Assembly (NCBI GenBank): GCA_934256695.1
Contig: CAKQPE010000119.1
Coordinates: forward strand, 1 to 5,729
Reading direction: 5' to 3'
Length of the DNA stretch: 5,729 bases
Source: an uncultured Eubacteriales bacterium
GTDB taxonomy: Bacteria > Bacillota > Clostridia > Lachnospirales > Anaerotignaceae
Shown: positions 5,585 through 5,729 of the stretch, piece after piece
How the letters are laid out: each line of letters starts with the position of its first letter
Numbering within the stretch: position 1 is the first letter of the stretch
Made by a program: the position numbers and the translations under genes
Notes under the pieces: generated by a model
Seen by the model: only the letters and a program-made list of their open reading frames with translations
What the model was told of the DNA's origin: nothing
The model's database searches: none

Positions 5585-5676
5585 AACCTTGAGACTCTGT
5601 CTCAAACTCTGCCACCCTTTGAAAAGGGTGGACCTAAACTTTTATCAAAACGCAATTACATTGCGTTTTTCGGAAA
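5581..5676 (-). repeat. Three-hairpin intergenic repeat, copy 2 (inverted relative to copy 1)
   Basis: Read on the minus strand this follows copy 1 in order. Hairpin 1 is in the 37-bp identical core (5636-5672). Hairpin 2 is CCACCCTTT-TC-AAAGGGTGG (5612-5631). Hairpin 3 is TTGAGAC-AGA-GTCTCAA (5589-5605), followed by GGTTTTAC. Hairpin 2 has the same total length (20) and the same TC loop as copy 1; hairpin 3 has the same 7-bp stem and 3-base loop. Linkers are 4 and 6 bases against 4 and 7 in copy 1. The element starts at, or slightly inside, the carboxypeptidase stop codon. The tandem two-hairpin unit that precedes copy 1 is absent here. Confidence 0.85.
5647..5670 (+). terminator. Possible terminator of the carboxypeptidase operon
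   Basis: AAAACGCAAT-TAC-ATTGCGTTTT (5647-5669) is a 10-bp perfect stem ending in a run of five T (5666-5670). It is hairpin 1 of repeat copy 2. The stem has only four G-C pairs, so termination may be weak alone, but the stronger hairpin at 5612-5631 precedes it. As this is the first structured sequence after the operon, it is the likely transcript end. Confidence 0.4.
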
Positions 5677-5680
5677 GGCA

Positions 5681-5686
5681 TATAAT
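5681..5686 (+). promoter_or_regulatory. Isolated perfect -10 hexamer (TATAAT) next to repeat copy 2
   Basis: TATAAT lies 5 bases after the end of repeat copy 2. The best -35 I can find is ATTACA (5655-5660), 4/6 to consensus but 20 bp away, inside the repeat hairpin. It might start transcription of a gene beyond the window. The remaining 43 bases to the window end are A+T-rich with no start codon and ribosome site that I can support. Confidence 0.22.
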
Positions 5687-5729
5687 ACTTAATTTATTGC
5701 AGTTAAATATAAATTTATCGTTAATAAGC

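Overview
The window is A+T-rich chromosomal DNA from a Gram-positive anaerobe of the Clostridia type (Bacillota). Supporting signs are strong GGAGG-like ribosome binding sites, GTG and TTG starts, and a site-2-protease-like gene, scpA, scpB and a DacF-type carboxypeptidase in one run. A small alarmone synthetase of the RelQ type is also present. I cannot name the species. All clear genes lie on the + strand; I saw no tRNA, rRNA, CRISPR array, transposase or phage gene.

Layout. (1) 1-594: C-terminal part of a MATE-family efflux pump, cut by the window edge. (2) 595-724: spacer with a candidate promoter. (3) 725-1408: a SanA/YdcF-type (DUF218) membrane-anchored protein, probably starting at TTG 725. 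(4) 1409-1769: 361 bp without a credible gene, mostly a chain of perfect or near-perfect hairpins (a composite intergenic repeat), then a candidate promoter and a terminator-like hairpin just before the next gene. (5) 1770-5584: a probable five-gene operon: M50-like membrane protein, scpA, scpB (sharing one base with scpA), RelQ-like (p)ppGpp synthetase, and a secreted D-alanyl-D-alanine carboxypeptidase. (6) 5585-5729: a second copy of part of the hairpin repeat, inverted relative to the first, followed by A+T-rich sequence with no gene visible.

The operon joins chromosome segregation (ScpA and ScpB load onto SMC), stringent-response signalling (alarmone synthesis) and peptidoglycan trimming (carboxypeptidase), with a site-2-protease relative in front. 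All three processes tie growth to cell division, but functional coupling is inference.

The most interesting signal is non-coding. The repeats at 1561-1655 and 5581-5676 share a 37-bp perfect inverted match. Their next two hairpins differ in sequence but keep their stems through six paired, compensating base changes. This suggests that the folded structure, not the primary sequence, is maintained. The second point is that the M50-like protein has Arg where the second zinc-binding His of HExxH should be, so it may be a pseudoprotease.
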